Assembly (NCBI GenBank): GCA_022494885.1
Contig: JAGVSM010004289.1
Coordinates: 62,001 to 126,000 of the forward strand
Length of the DNA: 64,000 nt
Origin: Micrasema longulum
Taxonomy: Eukaryota > Arthropoda > Insecta > Trichoptera > Brachycentridae
Reading direction: 5' to 3'
A program made the position numbers and the translations under genes. Below the pieces are notes generated by a model. That model ran no database searches. It was given only the letters and a program-made list of their open reading frames with translations, and was not told the DNA's origin. This document shows positions 22,944-34,141 of the stretch, piece by piece; the stretch's first letter is position 1; every line of letters begins with the position of its first letter.

Positions 22944-23212
22944 CATTATCATTATCATTCCCTTTCCGAACCTAATGGTGCATAGGGCACTGCATTGCTA
23001 CACCAATCGCAGTGTATCTTGATCATTTTTATTACATGAAGGTAAGGTGACCAGTCTTACGCTTCAGGTACTAGTCTAGGGACTTTGAAATATTGTTGTG
23101 TAAAAATACCCTTTAAATAATATTTTTTATTATCAACCATGTCGGGAATCGAACCCGGGACCTCTTGCATAATAGGAAAATGCACTGACCACTACACCAC
23201 CAGGCCGACATA
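22944..23212 (-). mobile_element. SINE-1 (tRNA-derived)
   Basis: The plus strand shows CCGAACCTAATGGTGCATAG, then the body (TTACGCTTCAGGTACTAGTC), then the complement of the B box (GGAATCGAACCCGGGACC) and of the A box (CACTACACCACCAGGC). It is a well preserved minus-strand copy without the 5' head module. Confidence 0.85.
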
Positions 23213-23639
23213 TATTTAGTTAATGTTACAAATGTAACATTCTTAAAAAGATACTTGCTCTTGTGGTTGGAGAGTGACTTACACTGTTATAGTTTTTAAG
23301 TAAAAGTAAAAAATATATACGAAATAAAATTAAAACAAAAAATATGAATATTTTACAGACATTTTTTGTTTATGTTTTGTAATTTATATTTGTTTAAAAT
23401 TTTTAATTATTATGAGTATTTACTCTTATGTTAATTTTTTAAATTTAAAGTGGTAAGTTTTCATATTTTCATATATGTTTCAATTTTTATTACTATCTAC
23501 TTTTATGTTTTCTAATTTATATTTATTTTTAATTTTGTTAAATTATTATTTTTATTTGATTTTCTTGAGCATCATTAAATAAATAAAAAAAACAGAAATT
23601 TTCTAACTTGTCGGGACTATAAAATAAATAAATAAATAC

Positions 23640-23690
23640 GTAATTCTCAAACTGGTCGCGATTAAATCCGGTCCCTGGTAAAAATATCAA
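23640..23690 (+). repeat. Hammerhead-like repeat, decayed
   Basis: AACTGGTCGCGATTAAATCC followed by GGTCCCTGGTA keeps the (G)AAATCCGGTC part and a CUGG/CCUGG-type stem. The CUGANGA side is lost. Confidence 0.35.
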
Positions 23691-23769
23691 TAAAAATGGA
23701 ATATAACTATGTGCGTTTAAACAATGCAAAAAGTTCTATTTTATGTATTTAATGCAAATTATTTAATAA

Positions 23770-24480
23770 AGCAATTTTTTTTATTTATTTTTTATGTCCC
23801 GAAGTCGTAAAATAAATTCATTTGTAATATTATTACACATACAAAATAAAAATTTATACATGTCAAAAAATACGAAACAGATAAGTTATTTAATTATACA
23901 AGGTGTGGAAAAGTTAAGATCATGTATCTCAAAGTTTAATTTATTGTATTCATGTTAAACATACATTTAAAATTCGCAACATTTATTTAGTAACTTTTAA
24001 TTTAGCAATCTTCCGTTCAATTGCAATTATTTGATAAAAAATATTTATAGCAGTGCCATTAAAATAAATGCGAGTATTGAAAGTGTCGCACGAGATAGCA
24101 GCCCTCCGCTATTTTAATAAAAACTTATTCAAATCTGCTGTCAGTCAAGTAAACAGGCTCAATAACATCTGTCTTCGTCAACTTATCTGATTTCACCCGC
24201 AATTTCCACTGTCAACCTTATCGCCATATATGGATCGTAATATTACATTTGCTACGCATCTACGTAAATATTTAATGTAGAAAACACTTTTTATAAAGCC
24301 ACAGGCATTGAAAAAATTGTATCGGGAATCAACTATAAAGAGAAAAATAAAATTCTTTTCTTTAACCTCACGTTGTGTGTTTGATCAATTAAGTCTATTT
24401 GAGTGTTGAGCTAAAATTATTCAATTGCACAACTAAGCAAAGCAAAGAACTTTTCTCAATAAAAAAAAAAGAATTTTAGG
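23770..24480. other. No gene seen
   Basis: AT-rich. No exon, tRNA box or inverted repeat was recognised. Confidence 0.3.
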
Positions 24481-24509
24481 TATAAGTATAATATATATTT
24501 TTTTTTCTA

Positions 24510-24805
24510 CAATGTTTGAGTATGTCCAAATGCTTGCATACTGCCTGGATTTCCTCCCTATGGAGTTATTCATATTAAAAATAATTGCAACAGAGAAGGA
24601 AAACATTATTGAGAAGGGAATATGGAAGTCTAGGCATTTACAGGGCTTATGATCTGTCATTGGCTGGTTTAAATGGTCACGTTACACACTGTGTGACATT
24701 CACCATTCTGTCCATGTTTAAACATCCATATTTCCTCAACTCTTCCATCTGTTGACTTTTGTGAAGTAAAAGAGCTAAAACCTTTATTATGTGGGTGAGG
24801 TTTGG
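24510..24805 (+). repeat. REP-A copy
   Basis: Runs from GTTTGAGTATGTCCAAATGC through ACAGGGCTTATGATCTGTCA to AGCTAAAACCTTTATTATGT. It is colinear with 19289-19600 at high similarity and lacks the last ~60 bases. Confidence 0.8.
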
Positions 24806-24809
24806 ATAA

Positions 24810-26035
24810 CGAGTATTTTAACTTATAATTTACAACACTTACAAATGTTATGATGTTGGTGTATCAAAAAATGCTCATTAAATATAACTGTACTTATTTT
24901 TAATCGCTTATGAAATGAAGTTTCACTAGAAACATGATTTATTTTATCGTTCGTCAATGCCAAAATACGTATTTGAAAAATATATAATTTAATATGCTTT
25001 TAAAATTTATTAAATTAATATGCAATATTTTGTGAACAAGAAGACGTGTGTTATGTCAAATGCAAATAATGATTATAAATGTTTGTCGCAGTAAAACATT
25101 TTTTAAAGTTTTTTCAAAATAATATATTTCATACACAAAATATCTTGAAGAAGAAGTTTGACTAGATACAATAAAAGTTTGAATGTGGCAGTAGAGCCAT
25201 AGATAAATACGTATTTGTTAGTGTTGCCACTTTTTCATTCATCTTCGTAATTAATATGTCTAAGAGTTTTCAAGAATAGCATTACGACAAAGCAACCGAG
25301 ATGACCATTCGACTATTTTCGAGTGGGTGACAAAATGTCACATCTTTCCTGCATAAGACCCCTGGTTCTCTTTACACGCAAAATTATTGTATTCTTTTCC
25401 ACCTAGATACTCTGTTATCAAAAATTTATGCGTTACTCTGTAACGATAAAAAATAAAATATTTATGATCCACGAAAAAAAACTTTTTAATTGAAATTAGT
25501 AAGAATTATACGTTGTGACTTTTAAAGTTTCTTTTTAAATCCTAAATAAAATACTGCTCGACGTTAAAAGCCTTTGATAATTTAAAATACTCTGCCTCTT
25601 GGATGAATTACAATATAGAAAGTTAAGCACTTTTTTTTATAGATTTAGGTTACAAGGTAGCGTTAAACTTAATAAAAGGAATTGATTAAATATTTTTTTT
25701 TATTCTACAATCTAGGCTTTGGTAATTTTTGAATCTCAAATATTATACTCCGTAATTTATCTTTGAGTTATTATTTGAAATTGAGTAGTTAGTTTTTACT
25801 TAAAAAAATAAATTAAAAATAAAGAATTCTCTCTTTCACAAAAATATTTAAAACTGAAACCGCTAAATAAAAGTTTTACAAAAAAGTCTGTCGGAGTCTA
25901 GTTTTTTCGATTAAGCTTGTCATTTTTGTATTAATGATTTGACTTTGTACTGAAATTTAAGTATTTAAAATCTATCGTATTGAATTTTTTTTTCAAATTA
26001 AAATCAAAAGTATATTATTCTTTCGAAACACTTAA
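24810..26035. other. No gene seen
   Basis: Very AT-rich. No recognisable element was found. Confidence 0.3.
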
Positions 26036-26049
26036 AAAATCGGATATCT

Positions 26050-26705
26050 TTATAATTATATAACTTCTCTGTACGTGTGATGTCGCCGTACTCCTCCTAA
26101 ATGGCTTAACCGATTTACGTGCGGTTTTCAGAGAAACATAGATCTTTGCGCTGTTAGTGTTCGTAGATATTAAAATATTCAATCGAATATGTAAAAAAAA
26201 AGTTAGGAGCATAAATGTTTCATTCGTCGATCTACTAGGGTTGCATTCGAGGAGAATGCATTTGCAAATAAATAGAAAGATGTTGTTTTTTTGTTTATAA
26301 AAAAAGTTTGTTTTTGAATGTTAACAAACAGCATTTGTTTTTTGTGGATCTTAATCAGATTCTTTTCTTAAATTCCTTATAATTTTTACTTATTTGTTTC
26401 TTTTTATTGGATTTTTAGTAATACTAAAACAATATTAAATTTAATACATTTTAAAAAATCGTATTCCTACATAAGTTGTTGTTTCCTTTGTTGGTGAGAC
26501 GACCGGAGTTTGACGTTTGCAAAAAGAATGCCATATTTGAAAAAATATTTATTGTATGTTTTGGAATTCAACCATAAACTAGTAACTAGGTACGTACTTA
26601 AATAAAATATTTTAATATTATCAATTTTAAGTTTTGGAATTTAATCACAAACAAGTAGTTAGGTACCTACTCATCAATCAAAAGTCTTTTTCGAAGCTAA
26701 AGTAA
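26050..26705 (+). mobile_element. Helitron-like repeat, 3'-truncated copy
   Basis: Colinear with 58070-58660: GTACGTGTGATGTCGCCGTA, then GGCTTAACCGATTTACGTGC, then TAGATCTTTGCGCTGT, then GTTAGGAGCATAAATGTTTC, then GAGTTTGACGTTTGCAAAAA. The GGCTTAACCGATTT phrase resembles insect nonautonomous Helitrons (recalled, not searched). This copy stops before the hairpin and CTAG end seen at 58722. Confidence 0.6.
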
Positions 26706-26947
26706 CAGATATAGATGTACAATATTGCAGTCAACTTTTGTTGTGGAGTCTAGTAGATATAATTATTTTGTAAATATTCAATCGCCAGACTACACCGGCT
26801 AGAAAACGAGTATCGAGACATTGATATGTTTTTTTTCCACTGTCTGTTTTCAGAGTAAAAATTCTAACGACGCCGACGATAAAATCAAAATAGTTTACAT
26901 GATTTGAATGCAGAAAAATCACCGACTTTTTCTGTTTTGCTTACCTA

Positions 26948-27198
26948 CATCATCATCGTAATTCACTTTTCGCACCTAATGGTGCATAGGGCACTGCATT
27001 AATACACCAATCGTAAGTTATTCTTGATTTTTTTTTAATACATGAATGAAAGAGGATCAGTCTTACGCTTCAGGTACCAGTCCAGAGACTCTAGTGTAAA
27101 AACACCTTTTTAGATTTATAACTTTGTCGGGAATCGAACCCGATACCTCTTGCATGGTCAGCAAACGCGCTGATCACTACACTGCGAGGCTAACAAAA
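26948..27198 (-). mobile_element. SINE-1 (tRNA-derived)
   Basis: Same order as 22944-23212: CGCACCTAATGGTGCATAGG, then TTACGCTTCAGGTACCAGTC, then GGAATCGAACCCGATACC (B box complement), then CACTACACTGCGAGGC (A box complement). Confidence 0.85.
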
Positions 27199-27689
27199 CC
27201 TTTTTTTAAATCGTAAAGTTGAAAAAAAATGTTATTACTTGTTAAGTCAAAGATATTTAATACTGATATTACAATTTATATTACAATTTAATGCCCGAGT
27301 TCTCGAAACAATCAGTTTTAATTTTAGAATAGAAAAACCTGAACTGAATTTTCAGGGAAATGTTTTTAGCATCAAATTAAACTCGAGGGAATTCCGAATC
27401 CATAACACCTCAGCTATCATAGTTGGCGTTGGCCGTTTCTACACTAAACCTCCAGGGAGAAGTATTTTAGGGGTTTGGTGAAGAGAGTGCTTTCAGTTCC
27501 TTAGAATTTTCTGGTTGGTCAATTATTTAAGAAGGGTTGCATTTCTCTCTGGAGACGCTTAAATAAGCAATTTTGTTTTTTTAAATGGAGAAGTCTCGCT
27601 ATCGAAAATAAGAACTATCATTATGTAGTTTACAAGTGCTTCACTTCGTGAAAATAAATATTATTAGACAGATTAATCTGTTTTAATTT

Positions 27690-27805
27690 AGCCAATCTGT
27701 TTTAAACCAGCCAATGACAGGTCATAAGCCCTGTAAATACATGCCTAGACTTCCATATTCCACTTTCAAAAAAGTTTCCCCTCTCTGTTGAAATACATTT
27801 ATATA
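27690..27805 (-). repeat. REP-A partial copy
   Basis: Plus strand reads AACCAGCCAATGACAGGTCA, then GACTTCCATATTCC, then CCCCTCTCTGTTGAAATAC, the reverse complement of the REP-A 5' half. Confidence 0.7.
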
Positions 27806-28129
27806 TCAGCATTACTTTCTACATTATTTTTCAATCTTAACATACGTGATAATGCATTAAAGTGTGCCATAATTATTATATTATTGAAGGTTGGAAGATA
27901 AAATGTTGTGTATTATCTCAATCGCTGACTGGGGACATTCAGGGGTACATTCTCTAAAAAAAGTGTAGAATCAACATTACGATGAATTATTTTATAAAGA
28001 TATGTCAAGTCTAAAATCTGTCTCCTAAATTGTTCTAGGCGCTGATCATTAGGCACAGGTTACATTTAAATGTTACTATACGAATATTTTTTTTTGCACA
28101 AATTTAATTAATTTCATCAATTAATTAAT

Positions 28130-28295
28130 TTATTTTTGCACCACAACAAGCCAGGAGGCCCAATTACAGTAGTGAATTACATCATAGAAAACCCAGGCTT
28201 GAGAATGATCATATTTTAATTTTTGTGTTCTCACCAGGAATCGAACCCGAAAGCTTTTGAGTCAAGCGTCTTGACCACTACACCACAGAGGCCGC
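28130..28295 (-). mobile_element. SINE-2 (tRNA-derived)
   Basis: Reads GCACCACAACAAGCCAGGAG through TTCTCACCAGGAATCGAACC to CACTACACCACAGAGGCCGC. It is colinear with 16128-16289, with a small deletion beside the B box. Confidence 0.85.
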
Positions 28296-28444
28296 AATTT
28301 GATGTGAGTTATATAATGTAGTGGACCAGAATACAGATCCAAATTTCTAATTAATACGAATTAATGGATTGTTCAAACAAATTATCGATGGTAGAGATTT
28401 GAAAGGTTTACAAATTCTGAATAAAAATGATAACTTCTTTAGGG

Positions 28445-28545
28445 CTCAGTTTGGTTCTTTTTTGGGTGATACCGTGTGTGTTGGATTTGTTCCGAGGTTT
28501 CGGCTATCACTGCAGGAGCCATCTTCAAGGTAAACTGAGTGTTTT
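28445..28545 (-). repeat. Hammerhead-like repeat, left member of an inverted pair
   Basis: On the minus strand CTTGAAGATGGCTCCTGCAG is followed by TGATAGCCGAAACCTCGGAA: a near-CUGAAGA core, stem GGCU/AGCC, then GAAAC. It continues with CAAATCCAACACACACGG. The same sequence in opposite orientation lies at 33838-33925, on the other side of the LINE. Confidence 0.6.
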
Positions 28546-29337
28546 GTAGGAAAAAAGTATATTTTATTTATTTTATTTATTTTATTTCATTTTATTTGGG
28601 ATTTTTACAGCTATTACATAAACAAAATAATTAGAAAAATCTTAAAAATACTAAAGCCAATTAAAAAATCCACTGTAAATATAATGACACATAATATATA
28701 AGAAAAGAAGTTTAGTAATTGTATTTGTGTGACGTTTGTATTCATGTGTATGTGAATGTGTGTATGCGTGATTGAATGAGGGAGAGGATACATGTGCGTG
28801 TGGGAATGAAAGAGGGAGAGGGTGCGTTTGTATGGGTACGTAAGTATGAAAATAATATATTTGCTTAAAACTTGTAAATTGTATTAAAAATGGTACAATA
28901 AAGAGCTTAGTAAAAAGTTAGAAACCTTTTTGTTAAAATTCAAATGACGAAATGATATAAATTGTTTTTTTTTTTTTTTTAAGTATGTTAAATTTCAAAA
29001 CCGTATTCTGAAGAAAAAAAAAGCATTTTATTTTTTAAATTTAACTGATACACATCGAATGAATAATGTGGGACGAGTCCTATACAATGCAGTAGGTAAT
29101 CACAAAATGCAGTAAATACGAAATAATGACAACAATAAAATAAGGATTGACAATACGCGAACGTTGATTCAAAACGAACACACAAATGCATATTATATGC
29201 ACCTACATAATATATAAATAAGAATAACATATAAGTTTAATAGAAATGATTCGGATTATAAAAATCAGGTGTCACAAACAGTTGGCCCGCAGTACGGGGA
29301 TACATAATTATATTAAAAGATCTTCTCACTATAAAAC

Positions 29338-32259
29338 TTATATATGTTCAGGGATAGAGAGCAACGGAGAGGAGGATGCGGACAAAGACAATTTATTACC
29401 TATGGCAGTTTTGATAAATTTAATATTTTTGGTAAATATATCTATTTCGTTAAATTTCCTGTTATACGTATCCATAATACGGTTAATCGTAGCGTTTTTT
29501 GACGAATTTGTTCTGCATTTAGGTATGTGGAAAAGTTGTGTATAACGCGTTTGTCTCTGTGGTACCTTAAGATGAATGCAGTTAACCAATTCGGGGGAAT
29601 CTATTTTATCAGATATTATGTTGGTGAGTAACATTATATCAGCTGTGGTTCGTCTATCAGCGAGAGTTTGGATATTATGAAAAACGCACGCTTGGCGATA
29701 ATCTGGAAAATTGAGATGTAATCTACGGTTTAATTTTTTTATAAACATTTTTTGAATTCTTTCAATTTTGCAGGAATGAATTTTATAATAAGGAGACCAG
29801 ACAGGTGAAGAAAATTCTAGTAAACTACGAACATAAGAAAAATATAATTTTTTAAGAGTATCGGTATTTTGAAACGGTTTGCCTGTGCGTAGTATAAATC
29901 CTAGTGTTCTAAAAGATTTTTCAGTAATACCATCGATGTGACGATTAAAAGTTAATTTTTCATCTAAGAGGATACCTAAATCACGGACTGTTTCGACAGA
30001 TTTAATATTTGTATTATTTAATTTGTAATTAAAATCGATGGCACGGGTCTTTCTTTTGAATGTTATTTTTAGGCATTTTTCAGGGTTAAGCGATAGTTTA
30101 TTATTTAAACAATAAACCGACAGTCTAGTGAGGTCCTCCTGCATTTTATGACAGTCATTAGTATTTTCAATATTTAAGTATACCTTCATGTCGTCTGCAT
30201 ACATAATGTATTTAGAGTTATTAAAACAATCGCCTATATCATGAACATATACATTGAATAAAAGGGGTCCTAAATGGCTACCTTGAGGGACACCAGATGG
30301 AAGCAAGGAAAAGTCAGAAGAGTGCCCGCCAACGACGACTGCCTGACTCCTTTGACTGATGTAAGAACCAAGCCAACATAAGAGATCTCTATTAATTCCG
30401 ATTGCTATTAACTTTTTTAAGAGGATTGAATGATCAACACGATCAAACGCCTTTGAATAATCAGTGTAAATAACATCAGATTGTAATCCCTTGGCCATAT
30501 ACTCAGCAATATCGGTTGTGAAGAGCGTTAAATTAGAAACTACTGATCGTTTCCGCATAAAACCGTGCTGTTCATTTGGGATGTGTAAAGCAACTTCAGA
30601 TAAAAGGTGATTATAAACTAACATTTCAAATATTTTGCCAAACACTGGTAAGATTGAGACCGGTCGATAATTCTCAACTTTATTTTTGAGGCCACTTTTA
30701 TGAATGGGAATGATAAGTGCTCTTTTCCAGTGACTCGGAAAGACTCCATCTTTTAATGAGCGATTGAATATAATTGTTAGAGGTTTGGCAAGTTGATTTG
30801 CACATTTGATTGCGAATAATGGAGGAATGTCATCGCTTCCAGCACCTTTGCTAGAATCTAATTTAGTAAGAATTTTACGGACATCGTCGTAAGAAAAGTT
30901 AATTGAAGATGTAGCAACATTGCGTGTGCTTTGATGGAGTGGGGAGGTTATGCAGGCTTCATCGATCAAATTGCTTTGAGTATAGACCGAATTAAAATAA
31001 TTAGAGAAGTGGTCGACTACTTCTTGGGCATTATTAGACACTTGGTTTTTATACTGCATATTCAAGGGAATGTTATTAGAGTTACGTTTACTTTTAATAA
31101 AAGACCAAAAATATTTAGGATCGTTAACAATAGCTTTCTCACTTTCGAGTATGAATTTTTTAAAACATTCTTTTTGTAATTTTTTTTGCCTGGCCCGAAG
31201 CAAAACAAATGTATCATAATCACGTGGATTATTGTATTTCTTCCATTTTTTATGATATTTGGATTTCTCCTTAATAATTTTTATGAGAGATGAGCTGTAC
31301 CAGCGAGGATATGAGTTATTTTTCAGTGTTTTTAGAGGTACAAACGCACTGAGAACATTTTTTAACTCTAAATAAAATTTCCGTGTTGCAGAATTCACAC
31401 AATCACAATTAGAAAATTTTGTTTCCCAATCAATAGTCGAAAGAAAGGAATTAATACATTCAAATTCCGCGCGCTTAAAATTAAACGCAACGCGCTCCAC
31501 TTCAGGTAGTGTCCGGGCGTTTAAAATATTCAATTCAACAAGAAGTGCTGGATGATGACTATCCTCTTTTACCAATGTAATATCACTACGTTGAACCCTT
31601 AATTCTACGTTACTAAGCATTAAATCAAGCAACCTGCCATTTAAGTTCACTGTACCGTTATACTGGTGCAAGTCAGAAAATGACATGCACTCACTCAAAA
31701 TATAATCTGTGCTACCTATGATATGAGGTTTAAGAGGTAGCGAAACAGGATCTCGGTCCCAAGTCATGTGTGGTAGATTAAAATCTCCCATTATTAGGAA
31801 TTGGTCGTCAGGATTGTCGATGGAGAGCTGGTCTACTAAATCACAGAAATTTTGTAACTGAGAGGTGTGATTGGGGCCACCAGGTATATATACACATGCT
31901 ACGTGAAGTTGATTGTTATGGTTAAAGTTACCTGAAAGAATGGTGACCCAAGTGCAGTCAGCCTCGCACTGCCAGTTGATATTGTGCTGGGCGCGTAGTG
32001 TACGTCGTGCTGCAATAAAGACACCACCTCCGCGAGATCGGCCGGTACTGGATATATCACGGTCACATCGAAACAGATCATATCGATCGTCTATTATTTC
32101 GGGGCCAGCTATACCATCAGTAAGCCAGCTCTCCGTGACAGCAATTATATCAAAGTCGTTATTAAGTACACTTTGTGAAAATTTCAGTAGCTTTGTTCTT
32201 AAACCCCGCACATTTTGATAGTATACGCTTAACTCGCCGGTGATGGGTAACTCAATAGT
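29338..32259 (-). CDS. LINE ORF2: endonuclease-reverse transcriptase
   Basis: The protein nicks target DNA and reverse-transcribes the element RNA at the nick. It is open for 973 codons with no internal stop. The N-terminus is an AP-endonuclease-like domain: QNVRGLRTK (catalytic Asn), AVTESWL (Glu), MGDFNLP (Asp-Phe-Asn) and DSHHPALL (the terminal His motif), about residues 1-230. The RT domain follows: SILPVFGKIFE, YTDYSKAFDRVDH (first Asp), SGVPQGSHLGPLLFNVYVHD, and YADD at 30190-30201, with a C-terminal FSSPVWSPYY region. No RNase H domain. No ATG lies near the start: the frame opens after a stop at 32262, so translation probably depends on reinitiation after ORF1. The SGVPQGSxLGPLLFN and YADD wording, with a PHD-type ORF1, points to the CR1/Jockey group. 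All catalytic residues I can check are present. Confidence 0.93.
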   Translation of the reverse strand, partial: TIELPITGELSVYYQNVRGLRTKLLKFSQSVLNNDFDIIAVTESWLTDGIAGPEIIDDRYDLFRCDRDISSTGRSRGGGVFIAARRTLRAQHNINWQCEADCTWVTILSGNFNHNNQLHVACVYIPGGPNHTSQLQNFCDLVDQLSIDNPDDQFLIMGDFNLPHMTWDRDPVSLPLKPHIIGSTDYILSECMSFSDLHQYNGTVNLNGRLLDLMLSNVELRVQRSDITLVKEDSHHPALLVELNILNARTLPEVERVAFNFKRAEFECINSFLSTIDWETKFSNCDCVNSATRKFYLELKNVLSAFVPLKTLKNNSYPRWYSSSLIKIIKEKSKYHKKWKKYNNPRDYDTFVLLRARQKKLQKECFKKFILESEKAIVNDPKYFWSFIKSKRNSNNIPLNMQYKNQVSNNAQEVVDHFSNYFNSVYTQSNLIDEACITSPLHQSTRNVATSSINFSYDDVRKILTKLDSSKGAGSDDIPPLFAIKCANQLAKPLTIIFNRSLKDGVFPSHWKRALIIPIHKSGLKNKVENYRPVSILPVFGKIFEMLVYNHLLSEVALHIPNEQHGFMRKRSVVSNLTLFTTDIAEYMAKGLQSDVIYTDYSKAFDRVDHSILLKKLIAIGINRDLLCWLGSYISQRSQAVVVGGHSSDFSLLPSGVPQGSHLGPLLFNVYVHDIGDCFNNSKYIMYADDMKVYLNIENTNDCHKMQEDLTRLSVYCLNNKLSLNPEKCLKITFKRKTRAIDFNYKLNNTNIKSVETVRDLGILLDEKLTFNRHIDGITEKSFRTLGFILRTGKPFQNTDTLKKLYFSYVRSLLEFSSPVWSPYYKIHSCKIERIQKMFIKKLNRRLHLNFPDYRQACVFHNIQTLADRRTTADIMLLTNIISDKIDSPELVNCIHLKVPQRQTRYTQLFHIPKCRTNSSKNATINRIMDTYNRKFNEIDIFTKNIKFIKTAIGNKLSLSASSSPLLSIPEHI

Positions 32260-32578
32260 TTAAATAAACAGAAGTCAGCATAAAATATAAAATGAGAAAT
32301 TACAAGTATTATATAGGTGTCGCACATTAAACATTCCATGTATATCAATAATATACCAAGTGTAAGCATTAGAGTAACATAGGCAAAATATAGGATGGTA
32401 GACCACTGGTAAATATTAGAGGTATAAAAAAGAAAAGGTATTGAAGTGGTTCTACTAGGAAAAGAAAAAGTAAGAGAATCGAAATAAAATGTTTGCAAAA
32501 ATAGGATTAAGCATATTATGTATGAGTATGCGTGTGTTTGTGTTAATGTATGTGTGAAGTATAGTATGTAAACAAATA

Positions 32579-33505
32579 TTAAACTATTTTTTTTTAAGTC
32601 GTTCTCCTCGCTGATTAGTATGGGTGGCGATTCTTCGTTGCGGCGCACGTATATACGGCAGTTTTTTGTCCATGTAAATTTATGTCCTTTTTCCTTAGCC
32701 AGTAGTTTAGTTTTTTGTAACAGAGTCTTATTACACGGAGTCAGATGTTCATTCACGTAAATTGATCGATTCGGTCCGTGGATCCCAATATCAGGTGTGC
32801 TAATACCTCTGCATTTACGCGCGCCAGAGATGATGTTGTCCCTCGTTTGTCGACATTTAAGTTTGGCTACTATGTTTTTCGGTCTGCTTTGATTAGCAAC
32901 TTTAGGAGTTATTCTTGAGGAAAACTCAATATCCTGCCGGTCAATGTTTACTCCAGCCTTCTTTGCGACGGAAATAATAATTTCCGCAGTATTTTCTCCA
33001 GATTTTTCTGGAACCCCAACCACCTCAATATTTGAAACTCGTGCACGTTGCTCGCGGTCCTCATTAAAACGAAGCACGTTATTTAATTTTAATTTAAGTT
33101 CTGCGATTTCTGTCTCGTGCCTCTTAATTTGAGAATTGTTTTCTTCCATATTGTAAGATAAAGATGCAATGGTACTACACAGTTCTTCGCGGAACGCATT
33201 CATATCGTCTTTTATTGTGCTGAGAATTTTGAATTCATTTCTCATTAATTTTACCTCTTTAAGAAGCGCGACTAGCAAGTTTGAGTCCTCTTGGTTGGAG
33301 ACCCCTGCCGGCGATGTACTGTTTACAGGTGATTGTAGGCAGGCAGTACATTTCAGCACTTTACGCCTGTCTGCAGTAGGCGTTTAGAGGCCGTTGCAGG
33401 CAACCCGCCGCAGTTGTAATGGAATGCACCTTTGCATTCCGAACATGTAAATGAGTCACTGACACTCACCGGCTCGGGACATACGGTGCACTTTGTTGAA
33501 GCCAT
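32579..33505 (-). pseudogene. LINE ORF1: PHD-type zinc finger, coiled coil and nucleic-acid-binding domain
   Basis: The expected role is to bind element RNA and form the ribonucleoprotein. The ATG at 33505 opens MASTKCTVCPEP, with Cys6, Cys9, Cys21, Cys24, His29, Cys32 and, after a frame change at about 33370-33385, a KCTAC pair: a Cys4-His-Cys3 PHD/RING-like pattern. Then come a heptad-rich coiled coil (LKEVKLMRNEFKILSTIKDD and onward) and a region with VGVPEKSGENTAEIII and IYVNEHLTPCNKTLL, like the baculovirus FP/L1-like domain of CR1 ORF1s. Two small lesions are visible: the indel in the finger, and a run of nine A's (32587-32595) that, with one base fewer, would give a stop at about 32579. 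Without that, the frame runs on to 32229 through noncoding-looking sequence. Either lesion could be an assembly error. Confidence 0.85.
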
Positions 33506-33837
33506 TATTTGTATTAACGACAGGCACAATAATAAAAGAGTTTGATTTTTGATAATTTAAGAAGATTTACACAGCGAAACACCGATTCTAAAATAGACAA
33601 GTCAATCTAAAATGCGTAATTTGTTAGTTTGTTATAAAATTAGAGTTTATAATATATGTTTAAGTACTAGTAATTTGTACCGTGTCGCAGTCGGCAGTAG
33701 GCACATTTCTATTCATTTTTTAGTATGTAGTGCTGAGAACCATGTTGAGTTTAATTTCAGCCCGTCTTCTTTGTTTATGTTATTTGGGTGTCTGTGTATT
33801 TCAATTGTCTCTTTTAAATACTTATTTTTGTATAAAA

Positions 33838-33972
33838 AACTCAGTTTACCCTGAAGATGGCTCCTGCAATGGTAGCCAAAACGTCAAAACAAATCCAACA
33901 CACATGGTATCAACTAAAAAAGAAACAAATTGATAGAAACAGTGACCGTAAAAACCTTCGTACTATTTAATC
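33838..33972 (+). repeat. Hammerhead-like repeat, right member of an inverted pair
   Basis: CCCTGAAGATGGCTCCTGCA followed by ATGGTAGCCAAAACGTC: an intact CUGAAGA, stem GGCU/AGCC, then AAAACGUC in place of GAAACGUC. It continues AAATCCAACACACATGGTAT and CAGTGACCGTAAAAACCTTC, both found again at 46081-46180. Confidence 0.6.
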
Positions 33973-34141
33973 TTTCGGGCTTTTTATTTGATATTAGTAA
34001 AATAAGTAGAAAATGTAAATTGTGAGGCAATAGTTATTCCTAGATCTCGAATCGTTTAACTGAATAAATGCTCATATTATTAAAACTGTAAATGATATAT
34101 TTTGTTGTTCTTTTCCTTGTAAATGTAATCTTGTAACATTT

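Larger units (their letters stand above)
28557..33713 (-). mobile_element. Near-complete CR1-type non-LTR retrotransposon (LINE)
   Basis: The order on the minus strand is: probable 5' UTR (about 33713-33506), ORF1 (33505-32579), a ~320-base intergenic stretch, ORF2 (32259-29338), a 3' UTR of ~780 bases, and a tail of AAATAAAATGAAATAAAATA type at 28557-28600. Overall length near 5.1 kb is normal for CR1/Jockey-group elements. A 5'-truncated plus-strand copy of its 3' UTR lies at 52506-53235. The 5' boundary is an estimate, because no target duplication could be paired. Intact ORF2 and only two small indels in ORF1 suggest a recent insertion. Confidence 0.9.
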
